A stretch of 35,402 nucleotides of DNA, taken from positions 1 to 35,402 of the forward strand of contig CAJFVL010000012.1 of NCBI GenBank assembly GCA_904420465.1, in the 5' to 3' direction. Positions within the stretch are counted from its first letter, which is position 1. Each line of letters opens with the position of its first letter. Positions 1 to 7,879 of the stretch are shown here, piece after piece. A program made the position numbers and the translations under genes. The stretch comes from an uncultured Clostridium sp. Lineage in GTDB: Bacteria > Bacillota > Clostridia > Oscillospirales > Oscillospiraceae. Below the pieces are notes generated by a model that searched no databases, was not told where the DNA came from, and saw only the letters and a list, made by a program, of their open reading frames with translations.

Positions 1-2580
1 GAGATCGGCACCTATGCCGACACCAGCATCCTGAAGGCCACCTACACCGCCAAGGTCAACAAGGGCGACCTGTACAGCCTGGTGGGCTCCACCGTGGTCC
101 GCGACCTGGAGAGCGGCGTGAACAGCCTGACCGTCTTTGTGGATGGCGACGAGGTTGCTGACCCCGCCGTGTCCGACTACTTCGTCCGCAACAGCTCCTC
201 CTCCATCGGCAGCCCTGAAGCGAACCATGCCGCCTTCACCGGCAACGGCACCCTGACTGAAGTGTATGTTGACAACGACAACAACGTCACCATCGTCATT
301 GTCAACACCTATCTGATGCAGGCCACCGCCGACTACAACGCCAACCAGGAGACCCTGTCCGTGGAGCAGATCAAAATCAACACCGATGACGGGACTGGAG
401 TCGAGACCAACCAGATCAACGACCCTGTGCTGCCCACCACTCTGGACAACGAGGACCTGGATGTCTCCGGCTTCCAGGAGGACGACTACATTCTGGTCAC
501 CTACTCCCGCGCCACCAAGGAAGTGGAATCTGTGCAGCTGGCCGAGGTTCTGACCGGCGAGGTGTCTGAGTACACCCAGCGCGAGGAGGTCATCCTGGAC
601 GGCAACACCTACAAGTACAACAACCTGGTGGGCAAGGCTGAATCCTCCACCGAGTACACCATCGGCGAGGACGCCGCTGTGGTTCTGGACGCCTACGGCT
701 ACATCATCTATATTGACGAGGCCCTGAGCATCAACAGCTATGTCTATATCCTGGAGACCGGTACCGCCGCCGGCGTGGGCAACAGCGTGGTGGCTGACGC
801 CTACTTCACCGACGGCACCAATGAGACCATCACTCTGTACCGGGTGGCCGGCAGCACCAGCCGGAACAGCAAGCTGGCAGCAGATGGCGGCACCGTCACG
901 GACGGTGAGTCCGACGGCACCGGCCGCTGGTGGACCTACAGCGTGAACGCTGACAACGAGTATACCCTGAACGAGGTCACCGATCCCCGGACCGCTCTGG
1001 CCACCGGCACGGTTACCGGCAACGGCACCGACCGTGAAGATGTCATCCTCAACAGCACCGTCCGCTTCATGCCCAATGCAACTGGCAACTATGACGTTAA
1101 CCTGGACGATGTAATCGAGGCGGGTACAGATGAGCCCGACGAGGATGCGACTATGGCCTCTGTCCGCGGCGACAGCGACACCGTGTTCGTGGTGCTGGAA
1201 GCTGACGGCGACGTGTCCACCTACACCGGCATCGCCAACGCCCCCGACGTCTCCACCGGCACCTCTGTCGTTGGTGGCGACACGAATGAGGCTCGCATCA
1301 CCGCTGTGGTGAACACCAGCAACGGCTACGCTGAGTATGTGTTCGTGGACCTGTCCAGCGACGCTGACGCCCGGGTGAAGGATTCCAACACCGCCGCTGA
1401 TTACCTGTTCCTGCTGAATCCCACCGGCAACCGCACCACCGACTCCAACAACGAGACCTACTTCCGCTACGATGTGGTCTACGACGGCACAGAGATGGAG
1501 AAGTATGTCGAAAGCTCCATCGGCGTTAACGATGCCGGCGGCGATCTGTACATCGACGTCAAGGAGAACAGCAATGGCTGGGTCACCGACGCTGAGCCGT
1601 TCAACGGCGACGATGCTGACAAGGATGTGCTGGACCTGGGCGGCAGCGGTACGATCGTCTACCGCGGCAACACCCTGACCATTGACGGCACGAATGACGG
1701 CGAGTACATCGTCAATGACAACACCAATGTGGTCCTGGCCATTGACGGCGTCGCCGCCAATGTGACCGCCGATCTGGTGGACCAGGGCGATGATTACGAG
1801 CTGTACCTGACCAGCGCCCGGAACGCTGCGGCTGTCCTGGACAACTGCACCCTGAACGGTACCGTGTATGTGGCTCTGGATGACGACAACAGCGAGGTTG
1901 CCACTGACATCTACATCTGGATCAGCAGCGCTACCCGCACCGAGACTCCCGACAGCGGTGAGGACGACGATGAGGACAATAGTTTTGACTCCAGCGTTGG
2001 CATTGCCAAAAACGGCATGGCCACCATCGAGATCAGCAACTTCGTCTGGAGTGATCCCGCAGACGGCGAGCCTCCCTACGAGAGTGCCACCATCACCTTC
2101 GACCTGAAGGATGAGGACGGCCTCATCGTCAATGAAACGCCTCTGACCATCGAGCTTGACGCAGGCGAGACAAGGGGCAGCACCAGGCTGAGTGTGGAAG
2201 GCTACGCCAGCGGGGACAAGCTGACCATTGCCAACGCGGCTGTGAGCTATACGCCGGTTGAGACGCTTCCGTTTGCTGTGAGTCTCAAGGGAGGTTTCAA
2301 CAATACGGACAACTGGCAGCTGGCAGAGGGATATGACATTCCCAAAACCGTGTGGGCCGGACAGACGGTCGCAGTCTATGTTGAATACATTGGTGCTGGC
2401 AATGTTACCCAGGTTGGTGAAAAGTGGACTGCATCCGTCGCTGGCTGCAACGGTGAGGAGTCTCATACGCTGACCATCACTAAAGCGGAGACGGAAGAGA
2501 ACTTCACCTGCTATGTGACCTTTGAGGTCACCTCCTTGAACGAGGGGGCTGAGAAAGTAGAGGTTACCTTCAACGCCTGA
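1..2580 (+). CDS. Large acidic surface (probable S-layer-type) protein, C-terminal part
   Basis: The reading frame is open from base 1, so the gene starts upstream; the GTG at 82 chosen in the ORF track is internal. The visible 859 residues are very rich in Asp, Asn, Thr, Gly and Val, with short beta-strand-like segments and almost no Lys/Arg clusters, as in secreted repetitive surface proteins. The segment with VTIVIVNTYL near the start resembles a module that often follows SLH domains in Oscillospiraceae surface proteins (recollection, not searched). An acidic linker (GEDDDEDNS) precedes a last beta-rich region of about 200 residues. No LPXTG motif or C-terminal membrane segment is present, so wall attachment, if any, must lie in the missing N-terminus. 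Function beyond extracellular structure or adhesion is unknown. It ends just before a strong terminator. Confidence 0.7.
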   Translation, partial: EIGTYADTSILKATYTAKVNKGDLYSLVGSTVVRDLESGVNSLTVFVDGDEVADPAVSDYFVRNSSSSIGSPEANHAAFTGNGTLTEVYVDNDNNVTIVIVNTYLMQATADYNANQETLSVEQIKINTDDGTGVETNQINDPVLPTTLDNEDLDVSGFQEDDYILVTYSRATKEVESVQLAEVLTGEVSEYTQREEVILDGNTYKYNNLVGKAESSTEYTIGEDAAVVLDAYGYIIYIDEALSINSYVYILETGTAAGVGNSVVADAYFTDGTNETITLYRVAGSTSRNSKLAADGGTVTDGESDGTGRWWTYSVNADNEYTLNEVTDPRTALATGTVTGNGTDREDVILNSTVRFMPNATGNYDVNLDDVIEAGTDEPDEDATMASVRGDSDTVFVVLEADGDVSTYTGIANAPDVSTGTSVVGGDTNEARITAVVNTSNGYAEYVFVDLSSDADARVKDSNTAADYLFLLNPTGNRTTDSNNETYFRYDVVYDGTEMEKYVESSIGVNDAGGDLYIDVKENSNGWVTDAEPFNGDDADKDVLDLGGSGTIVYRGNTLTIDGTNDGEYIVNDNTNVVLAIDGVAANVTADLVDQGDDYELYLTSARNAAAVLDNCTLNGTVYVALDDDNSEVATDIYIWISSATRTETPDSGEDDDEDNSFDSSVGIAKNGMATIEISNFVWSDPADGEPPYESATITFDLKDEDGLIVNETPLTIELDAGETRGSTRLSVEGYASGDKLTIANAAVSYTPVETLPFAVSLKGGFNNTDNWQLAEGYDIPKTVWAGQTVAVYVEYIGAGNVTQVGEKWTASVAGCNGEESHTLTITKAETEENFTCYVTFEVTSLNEGAEKVEVTFNA

Positions 2581-2641
2581 GATGAACCAAAGATTCTGCT
2601 TGGTGCAGGCTGTACATGATACAACCCCGTACTGACAAGAA

Positions 2642-2680
2642 GGGAGCCCCGCGCCGTTTGGCGCGGGGCTCCCCCTTTCC
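2642..2680. terminator. Strong bidirectional intrinsic terminator
   Basis: A perfect 14-bp stem (GGGAGCCCCGCGCC / GGCGCGGGGCTCCC) with a GTTT loop is followed on the plus strand by CCTTTCC. It sits between two convergent genes, the surface protein and the tail-fibre-like protein, and can serve both. Confidence 0.9.
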
Positions 2681-2689
2681 TCCTTATTT

Positions 2690-3334
2690 CTACCCCCAGA
2701 CCTCGTATCTGCTCCCGGCCTGGAAATGCCCGCCGCTGCCGTTGCGGAGCCGCACCTGGATATCGGTAATCCCGTCAAAGGCGACGTCCAGCATAAAGGA
2801 ACCGTCGTTTTCCATCCCGAAGCAGTATCCCAGCGCCCGCCGGTCCCCATTGTGGAGGGGAAGCAGCAGGATGCAGAACCACCGATGAATATCGTTTACC
2901 GCCTCTGCGTAATTGGCGTCGGTCCAGCCCAATACCAGACCGGTATCGCCGTTGATGTAGACATCACAGTCTCCGTATCCATTCAACGTGGTGGCCTCCA
3001 CCGTCACATATACGGAGGTCCAGTCCTCCCACGCAATAGCGGACATGGGAATGGTGAGTGAGGTGCTGGTGTTCCCACTCACCGTCCCCGAGAGCAGCAG
3101 CTTTGCGGTGGCCTTTTCCTCGATCTCCTCCAGCTGCTGGGCGTGCTGGCTCAGGGCGGCCGTGTGGCCGGCCAGGGTGGCCGCCTGCCCCGCGAATCCC
3201 TCTTCCAGCTCCTCCGCCAGCCCGGCCAGCGCCGCGTCGATTTTCGCGTTGTCAGAGTTGAAGTCGGTGCGCAGCACCTTGTCCGTTGCCTCCCATTGGC
3301 ACAGCTGGTAGCTGCTTGTATAACTGCTCGCCAT
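2690..3334 (-). CDS. Orphan phage-tail-fibre-like hypothetical protein
   Basis: A 214-residue protein with an excellent ribosome site (AAGGAGG, 9 bases before ATG). Residues 1-40 contain the segment WEATDKVLRTDFNSDNAKID, which I associate with clostridial phage tail and base-plate proteins. Residues about 40-75 form an Ala/Glu/Gln-rich helix likely to be a coiled coil. The remainder is beta-rich and ends in a GSRYEVWG tail like the last strand of many tail-fibre domains. No signal peptide is visible. There are no phage genes beside it (a surface protein on one side, hpf on the other), so it is either a relic or a domesticated surface or tail-like protein. The assignment rests on motif resemblance only. 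Confidence 0.6.
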   Translation of the reverse strand: MASSYTSSYQLCQWEATDKVLRTDFNSDNAKIDAALAGLAEELEEGFAGQAATLAGHTAALSQHAQQLEEIEEKATAKLLLSGTVSGNTSTSLTIPMSAIAWEDWTSVYVTVEATTLNGYGDCDVYINGDTGLVLGWTDANYAEAVNDIHRWFCILLLPLHNGDRRALGYCFGMENDGSFMLDVAFDGITDIQVRLRNGSGGHFQAGSRYEVWG

Positions 3335-3660
3335 CTCTCATTTCCTCCTTAAAAATATGGTAATGGTATTTGCCCGCAATCCCGCAGTCCCGCCCGTCCC
3401 CGCAGAACAGCAGGGCGGTCCGGTGGTCCGCTTCCCCCCTCATATTCTCTGTGTACCCCTCCCGTTGTTGCATCTTTTCATACAAATAACAGGGAAAAAA
3501 TCTGCATTCATCTGTTCTGAAGGCGCCCCCGGAAGAATTTTGATCTGTTCAGGGCCGCACACCGCCGGAGGTCTCTGTGCCGAGAGATGCTGGCATTCGC
3601 CGGTCCTCCGGTTTCCTCCTTTTTTGTTTTTAGAAAAAATTCACAAAATTCTATGGTTTT
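3335..3660. other. Gene-free stretch with a candidate structured RNA
   Basis: No credible ORF is present on either strand. ORFs in the track here lack ribosome sites and run antisense or out of frame. Near its right end, 3564-3612 can fold into a compact three-way junction followed by a T-rich run (listed separately). The direct repeat ATCTGTTC occurs twice, near 3510 and 3543. The region lies directly upstream of hpf (synonym raiA), where the raiA RNA motif can occur, but I cannot confirm that motif by eye. Confidence 0.4.
3564..3631 (+). ncRNA. Candidate three-way-junction RNA ending in a U-rich tract
   Basis: The outer stem is CCGGAGG (3565-3571) with CCTCCGG (3605-3611), extended by one G-U pair. 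Inside are two adjacent hairpins: TCTCT/AGAGA (3572-3587, 6-base loop) and GCTGGC/GCCGGT (3589-3604, loop ATTC, with G-U pairs). Only one base is unpaired at the junction. TTTCCTCCTTTTTTGTTTTT follows, so it could be a complex intrinsic terminator at the end of an upstream non-coding RNA, or the 3' domain of a larger RNA upstream of hpf. No promoter upstream is convincing. Confidence 0.35.
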
Positions 3661-3672
3661 TTGGGGGAACTA

Positions 3673-3681
3673 TGGTATAAT
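3673..3681 (+). promoter_or_regulatory. Extended -10 promoter of hpf
   Basis: TGGTATAAT is a perfect sigma-A -10 hexamer (3676-3681) with a TGn extension, which would compensate for the lack of a good -35. It lies 64 bases upstream of the hpf start codon. Confidence 0.75.
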
Positions 3682-3745
3682 GGAATAACAGAGGGAACGT
3701 CTCCCCTCTCTATACCAGCCCTCCGGGGCGAAAGGAGCGGATTTT

Positions 3746-4297
3746 ATGAAATTCGTATTTACCGACAAAAAGGTCAGTCTGCCCAACGCCATCCACGCCT
3801 ACGCGGAGAAAAAGGTGGGAAAGCTGGACCGTTTCTTTAAGGAGGACGCCACCGCATCCATCACGTTCAGCGTGGAGAAGGAGCGGCTGAACAAGGTGGA
3901 GATCACCATCCGCTCCAGCGGCACCATTTTCCGGGTGTCCGAGAGCACCTCCGACATGCATGCCTCCATTGACGCCGCCGTCACCACCCTGGAGCGGCAG
4001 ATCCGCAAGAACAAAACCCGCCTGGAGCGCCGGCTGCGTCAGGGCGCCTTTGAGCGGGCGATGGACGAGGGCGAGATCTCCTCCTTTGCCCCCGAGGAGC
4101 CGGAGGAGGGCGAGTACCGCATCGTCCGCAGCAAGACCTTCCCCATCAAGCCCATGACAAGGGAGGAGGCAATTCTCCAGATGAATCTGCTGGGCCACAG
4201 CTTCTTCGCCTTTAAGGACGAGGAGTCGGGCGGGGCCTTTGCCGTGGTTTACCGCCGCTACGACGGGGACTACGGACTGATTGAGGACGAGGGGTAA
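3746..4297 (+). CDS. hpf: Ribosome hibernation-promoting factor, long form
   Basis: 183 residues, the size of long HPF. The N-terminal domain (about 1-100, beta-alpha-beta-beta-beta-alpha) binds the 30S decoding centre. The C-terminal domain (about 125-183) carries the hallmark stretch VRSKTFPIKPMTREEAI followed by LLGHSFFAFKD and drives 100S dimer formation through its own dimerisation. It silences ribosomes in stationary phase. The start is set by GAAAGGAGCGG upstream of ATG 3746 and by family alignment (MKFVFTDKK). It is monocistronic between an extended -10 promoter and a strong terminator. Confidence 0.96.
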   Translation: MKFVFTDKKVSLPNAIHAYAEKKVGKLDRFFKEDATASITFSVEKERLNKVEITIRSSGTIFRVSESTSDMHASIDAAVTTLERQIRKNKTRLERRLRQGAFERAMDEGEISSFAPEEPEEGEYRIVRSKTFPIKPMTREEAILQMNLLGHSFFAFKDEESGGAFAVVYRRYDGDYGLIEDEG

Positions 4298-4314
4298 AAC
4301 AGCGGGAAAATCGC

Positions 4315-4350
4315 ACCGGGGGCGGCACAGGCCGCCCCCGGTTTCCATTT
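4315..4350 (+). terminator. Intrinsic terminator after hpf
   Basis: A perfect 12-bp stem ACCGGGGGCGGC / GCCGCCCCCGGT with an ACAG loop is followed by TTCCATTTT. Confidence 0.88.
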
Positions 4351-4358
4351 TGGGGCAG

Positions 4359-4387
4359 TTGACGGCCCGCCCCCCAGCCCCTATAAT
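4359..4387 (+). promoter_or_regulatory. Consensus sigma-A promoter of birA-csoR
   Basis: TTGACG (4359-4364), a 17-base spacer and TATAAT (4382-4387). It lies about 78 bases upstream of birA. No BirA-type biotin operator palindrome was seen around it. Confidence 0.85.
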
Positions 4388-4464
4388 AGTGTGTATGAAA
4401 CAGAGCGGCGGGACAGGCGCAGAGGCCGGAGCCCCGCCAGCCGTCCCAGAGGAGGAAATCAGAT

Positions 4465-5457
4465 ATGAGCCGGGAAAAGGTGCTGTCCCTGCTGCTGGAG
4501 CAGGGGGACGCCTATGTGTCAGGGGAGGATATGAGCCGCAGGCTGGGCATCAGCCGGGCCGGGGTCTGGAAGGCCATTCAGGCCCTGCGGGGGGAGGGGT
4601 ATGAGATCGACTCCGCCCCCAACCGGGGCTACCGCCTTCTCTCCGCCCCTGACCGGGTGCGGGAGGGGGAGCTGGCCGGCCCCCTGGCCGGCTGTCTGGT
4701 GGGCAGCTCCCTGGCCTGCCTGGACGTGATCGACTCCACCAACACCGAGTGTAAGCGCCGGGCCATGGCGGGGGCCCCCGAGGGGCTGGTGGTCATCGCC
4801 GAGGAGCAGACCGGGGGCCGGGGGCGGCGGGGCCGCTCCTTCCAGTCTCCCCGGAGCGCCGGGCTGTACCTGTCCGCTCTCCTCCGCCCCAGGCTGGAGC
4901 CGGAGGCGGTCACCGACTTCACCGCCTGGACAGCGGTGGCGGTGTGCGACGGCATCCAGGCCGCCTGCGGCGTCCGCCCCCGGATCAAGTGGACCAACGA
5001 CATCGTGATGAACGGGAAAAAGCTGGTGGGCATCCTCACCGAGCTGGGGCTGGAGAGCGAGACCAACGCTTTGGACTACCTGGTCCCCGGCATCGGCATC
5101 AACGTAAACCAGCAGCCCGAGGACTTCTCCCCCGATATCCGGGACATGGCGGCCTCCCTGGCCATGGTGCTGGGTCATCCGGTGCGCCGAAGCGAGCTGG
5201 CCGCCCAGGTCATCCGGGCGCTGGACCGGATGTACCGCGCCTTCCCCAAGGAGAAAGGGCGCTACTTAGAGCAGTACCGGGCCGATTGTTTGACGCCCGG
5301 CTGCCAGGTGCAGCTGATCACCCCCGCCTCCCGCCAGGAGGCAAAGGCCCTGGCCATCGACGACGACTTCCGGCTGGTGGTGGAGCTGCCCGACGGCACC
5401 CGGAAGGCCCTGTCCTCCGGCGAGGTGTCGGTGCGGGGGATGTACGGCTATGTGTAA
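4465..5457 (+). CDS. birA: Bifunctional biotin--protein ligase / biotin operon repressor
   Basis: 330 residues, matching full-length bifunctional BirA. Residues 1-60 form a winged helix (GISRAGVWKAIQALRGEGY). The catalytic domain has the biotinyl-AMP loop GGRGRRGR (117-124), KWTND (175-179) and KKLVGIL (about 185-191). A C-terminal SH3-like cap follows (about 280-330). It activates biotin with ATP and transfers it to biotin carboxyl carrier proteins, and with its DNA-binding domain it can repress biotin genes. The start follows AGAGGAGGAAATCAGAT. The csoR-like gene starts 27 bases downstream, so the two are probably cotranscribed. No biotin genes lie nearby. Confidence 0.96.
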   Translation: MSREKVLSLLLEQGDAYVSGEDMSRRLGISRAGVWKAIQALRGEGYEIDSAPNRGYRLLSAPDRVREGELAGPLAGCLVGSSLACLDVIDSTNTECKRRAMAGAPEGLVVIAEEQTGGRGRRGRSFQSPRSAGLYLSALLRPRLEPEAVTDFTAWTAVAVCDGIQAACGVRPRIKWTNDIVMNGKKLVGILTELGLESETNALDYLVPGIGINVNQQPEDFSPDIRDMAASLAMVLGHPVRRSELAAQVIRALDRMYRAFPKEKGRYLEQYRADCLTPGCQVQLITPASRQEAKALAIDDDFRLVVELPDGTRKALSSGEVSVRGMYGYV

Positions 5458-5484
5458 GCGCGAGGACACAAAGGAGGGACCGGC

Positions 5485-5760
5485 ATGAGACAGTGCATGG
5501 ACGCGGACAACCTGCACCGCAGGCTGAAGAAGATCATCGGACAGGTCCAGGCCATCGACCGGATGGTGGACGAGGACGTGCCCTGCGAGGACGTGCTGGC
5601 CCAGATCAACGCCGCCAAGTCCGCCCTCCACCGGGTGGGGCAGGTGGTGCTGGAGGGACACATCCAGCACTGCGTCCGGGACGGCATCCAGAACGGGGAC
5701 GCGGACAAGACCATCGAGAGCTTCACCAAGGCGGTAGAGCGGTTTGCCAATATGGGATAA
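5485..5760 (+). CDS. csoR: CsoR/RcnR-family metal-sensing transcriptional repressor
   Basis: 91 residues, the usual family length and all alpha-helical. The Cu(I)-CsoR ligand set is visible as Cys34, His59 and Cys63 (the last two spaced H-x3-C within EGHIQHC). The DNA-contacting N-terminal helix has LHRRLKKIIGQVQAI. CsoR tetramers bind G-tract pseudo-palindromes and release when the metal binds the C-H-C site. The start follows AAAGGAGGGACC. It lies in the birA transcript and ends in a strong terminator. Its likely target is the double palindrome over the promoter of the metal ATPase immediately downstream. Copper is the best guess from the ligands, but persulfide- or Ni-sensing relatives cannot be excluded by eye. 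Confidence 0.9.
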   Translation: MRQCMDADNLHRRLKKIIGQVQAIDRMVDEDVPCEDVLAQINAAKSALHRVGQVVLEGHIQHCVRDGIQNGDADKTIESFTKAVERFANMG

Positions 5761-5793
5761 GGAAAAAGAGGCGCCGCAGGCGCCTCTTTTTCC
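5761..5793 (+). terminator. Intrinsic terminator after csoR
   Basis: A 15-bp perfect stem GGAAAAAGAGGCGCC / GGCGCCTCTTTTTCC with a GCA loop; the right arm supplies the T-run. Confidence 0.9.
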
Positions 5794-5884
5794 TTAGAGT
5801 TGAGAGTGAAGAGTGGAGATACCAGCCATATCTTCACTATACGGACTGCCGCCCCAAAAGGCAAGGGCCGGGCGCATTTTCTCC

Positions 5885-5913
5885 TTGACAGGATACCTAT
5901 GGGGGTATATGAT
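5885..5913 (+). promoter_or_regulatory. Sigma-A promoter of the metal ATPase
   Basis: A perfect -35 TTGACA (5885-5890), a 17-base spacer and -10 TATGAT (5908-5913). The spacer and -10 are inside the palindromic operator, as expected for repression by steric block. Confidence 0.85.
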
Positions 5914-5933
5914 GGATATACCCCCATAGGTAT
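5893..5933. promoter_or_regulatory. Double CsoR-like operator (18-bp perfect inverted repeat)
   Basis: ATACCTATGGGGGTATAT (5893-5910), spacer GATGG, and its exact reverse complement (5916-5933). Each arm contains its own pseudo-palindrome ATACC-TATGGG-GGTAT, the form of G-tract CsoR boxes, so two repressor sites are arranged head to head. It overlaps the ATPase promoter, and the csoR-like gene is just upstream. Confidence 0.8.
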
Positions 5934-5944
5934 TAAGAAAGGAT

Positions 5945-7831
5945 GTGGTCCCTGTGATCTCTGCCCTGGAGCGGTTTCTGGAGTGGGGCGGCGTGAAGAA
6001 GGACGTCACCTGTCTGGTGATCTCCGCCGCCGCCCTGCTGGCCAGCATGTTCGATCTTCTGCCCCAGCTGCCCTTTGACCCGGCCTGGGCAGCGATTCTC
6101 CTGTGCGGCGTCCCCATCCTCCTGGAGGCAATCATCGGCCTGGTCACCGCCTTTGACATCAAGGCCGACGTGCTGGTATCCATCGCCCTCATCGCCTCGG
6201 TGGTCATCGGGGAGGACTTCGCCGCCGGGGAGGTGGCCTTCATCATGCAGCTGGGGGCCCTGCTGGAGGACCTGACGGTGGCCAAGGCCCGGGCGGGCAT
6301 CGAGAAGCTGGTCCGCCTCACTCCCCGCACCGCCCGGGTGCTGACAGAGGGGGGAGAGTCGGTGGTCCCGGCGGAGCAGGTCCGGGTGGGGGACCGGCTG
6401 CGGCTCCTTCCCGGCGAGACGGTGCCGGTGGACGGGGTCATCCTCTCCGGGCAGACCTCCATCAATCAGGCGGTGATGACAGGCGAGGCCCTTCCCGTGG
6501 ATAAGGGGCCGGGGGACCAGGTCTCCAGCGGCACGGTGAACCAGTTCGGCTCCTTTGAGATGGAGGCCACCCGGGTGGGAGAGGACAGCTCCATCCAGCG
6601 CATGATCCGCCTGGTTCAGTCGGCCGACGCGGGCAAGGCCAAAATTGTGGGACTGGCCGACCGCTGGGCCACCTGGATCGTGGTCACTGCCCTGACTGCG
6701 GCCCTCCTCACCTTTTTGTTCACCCATGAAATCATCCGCTCGGTGACCATCCTGGTGGTGTTCTGCCCCTGTGCCCTGGTGCTGGCCACCCCCACCGCCA
6801 TCATGGCTGCCATCGGAAACGCCACCCGCCACGGCTTTCTGGTGCGGGAGGGGGACGCCCTGGAGCGGCTGGCCGCCGTCTCCCAGGTCACCTTTGACAA
6901 GACGGGCACCCTCACCTACGGCGCCCCCCAGGTGACAGCGGTGAAAAGCCTGATGCCCGGCGTCTCGGAGGAGCAGCTGTACGCATGGGTGGCCGGGGCG
7001 GAGCAGTTCTCCGAACACCCCCTGGGCAGGGCGGTGGTCCGGGGATATCAGGAGTCTGCCGGCTCCCCGCCCCCTCGGGCATCCGACTTTCAGATGCTCC
7101 CCGGCCGGGGGGTGGAGGCGGTGGTGGAGGACCGGCGGATCATCGCCGGAAACCGGGAGCTGCTTACCCAGCGGGGCGTCTCCTGTGAGGAGCTGGCACA
7201 GGCAGCTGCTTCAGCGCTGGAGGAGGGCTGCACGATGATTTACGCGGCGGCGGACGGCCGCCCCGCGGGCTTTCTGGCCCTGGCGGACTCCCTGCGGCCC
7301 GATGCCGTCCGGACCATCCGGGGGGTGCAGGAGGCCGGCGTCACGCCGGTGCTCCTCACCGGCGACCACGAGAAGGCCGCCCGGCATATTGCCGGCCAGC
7401 TGGGCATCGGGACCTTCCGCGCCCAGTGCCTGCCCGAGGACAAGCTGGACTGGATCGACCGGCGGCAGCAGGCCGGGACCCAGGTGTGCATGGTGGGGGA
7501 CGGCATCAACGACGCCCCCGCCCTGAAAAAGGCCTGGGTGGGCATCGCCATGGGGGGCGTGGGCAGCGACATCGCCGTGGACGCCGCCGACATCGCCCTG
7601 GTGAACGACGATATCCGGGAGCTGCCCCATCTGCTTCGGCTGGCCAGGCGAATGATGGGGACCATCAAGTACAACCTGACTTTCTCTATGGTTCTCAATT
7701 TCGTGGCCATTGTTCTGGCCATCACCAATGTCCTGAACCCGGTGACAGGGGCGCTGGTCCACAACGCGGGCTCCGTTTTTGTCATTGTCAATTCCGCCTT
7801 TTTGCTGAATTGGAGAGAAAAGGTGAAATAA
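5945..7831 (+). CDS. P1B-type heavy-metal-translocating ATPase without N-terminal metal-binding domain
   Basis: 628 residues. Order: membrane helices (about 20-110), actuator domain with TGEALP (179-184), membrane metal site CPC (274-276), phosphorylation motif DKTGT (Asp318), the P1B-specific His-Pro in SEHPLG (His358), GDGINDAP (about 520) and two final helices. It exports a soft metal using ATP. There is no HMA/CXXC domain before the first helix. The last helices read IKYN...MVLN and VHNAGSVFVIVNS, and do not show the MxxSS Cu(I) motif or the DxG Zn/Cd motif, so the metal is uncertain; CsoR control argues for copper. The start is ambiguous: GTG 5945 lies only 2 bases after AAAGG, while GTG 5954 is better spaced. 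Confidence 0.9.
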   Translation: MVPVISALERFLEWGGVKKDVTCLVISAAALLASMFDLLPQLPFDPAWAAILLCGVPILLEAIIGLVTAFDIKADVLVSIALIASVVIGEDFAAGEVAFIMQLGALLEDLTVAKARAGIEKLVRLTPRTARVLTEGGESVVPAEQVRVGDRLRLLPGETVPVDGVILSGQTSINQAVMTGEALPVDKGPGDQVSSGTVNQFGSFEMEATRVGEDSSIQRMIRLVQSADAGKAKIVGLADRWATWIVVTALTAALLTFLFTHEIIRSVTILVVFCPCALVLATPTAIMAAIGNATRHGFLVREGDALERLAAVSQVTFDKTGTLTYGAPQVTAVKSLMPGVSEEQLYAWVAGAEQFSEHPLGRAVVRGYQESAGSPPPRASDFQMLPGRGVEAVVEDRRIIAGNRELLTQRGVSCEELAQAAASALEEGCTMIYAAADGRPAGFLALADSLRPDAVRTIRGVQEAGVTPVLLTGDHEKAARHIAGQLGIGTFRAQCLPEDKLDWIDRRQQAGTQVCMVGDGINDAPALKKAWVGIAMGGVGSDIAVDAADIALVNDDIRELPHLLRLARRMMGTIKYNLTFSMVLNFVAIVLAITNVLNPVTGALVHNAGSVFVIVNSAFLLNWREKVK

Positions 7832-7844
7832 TTTCCGCTGCCGC

Positions 7845-7873
7845 GCGTGGATGACCTTGTCATCCACGCTTTT
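7845..7873 (+). terminator. Intrinsic terminator after the metal ATPase
   Basis: A perfect 11-bp stem GCGTGGATGAC / GTCATCCACGC with a CTT loop is followed by TTTTAT. Confidence 0.85.
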
Positions 7874-7879
7874 ATATCC

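Noticed and set aside
2616-2888. Small plus-strand ORF after the surface protein
   Set aside because: It runs through the terminator hairpin and lies antisense to the tail-fibre-like gene, with no ribosome site.
4388-4464. BirA biotin operator in the birA leader
   Set aside because: No TTGTAAACC-type dyad or similar long palindrome is present between the promoter and birA.
5797-5820. AGAGTTGAGAGTGAAGAGTGGAGA as a mobile repeat
   Set aside because: It resembles low-complexity repeat ends seen in related genomes, but no partner end or second copy is visible in the window.
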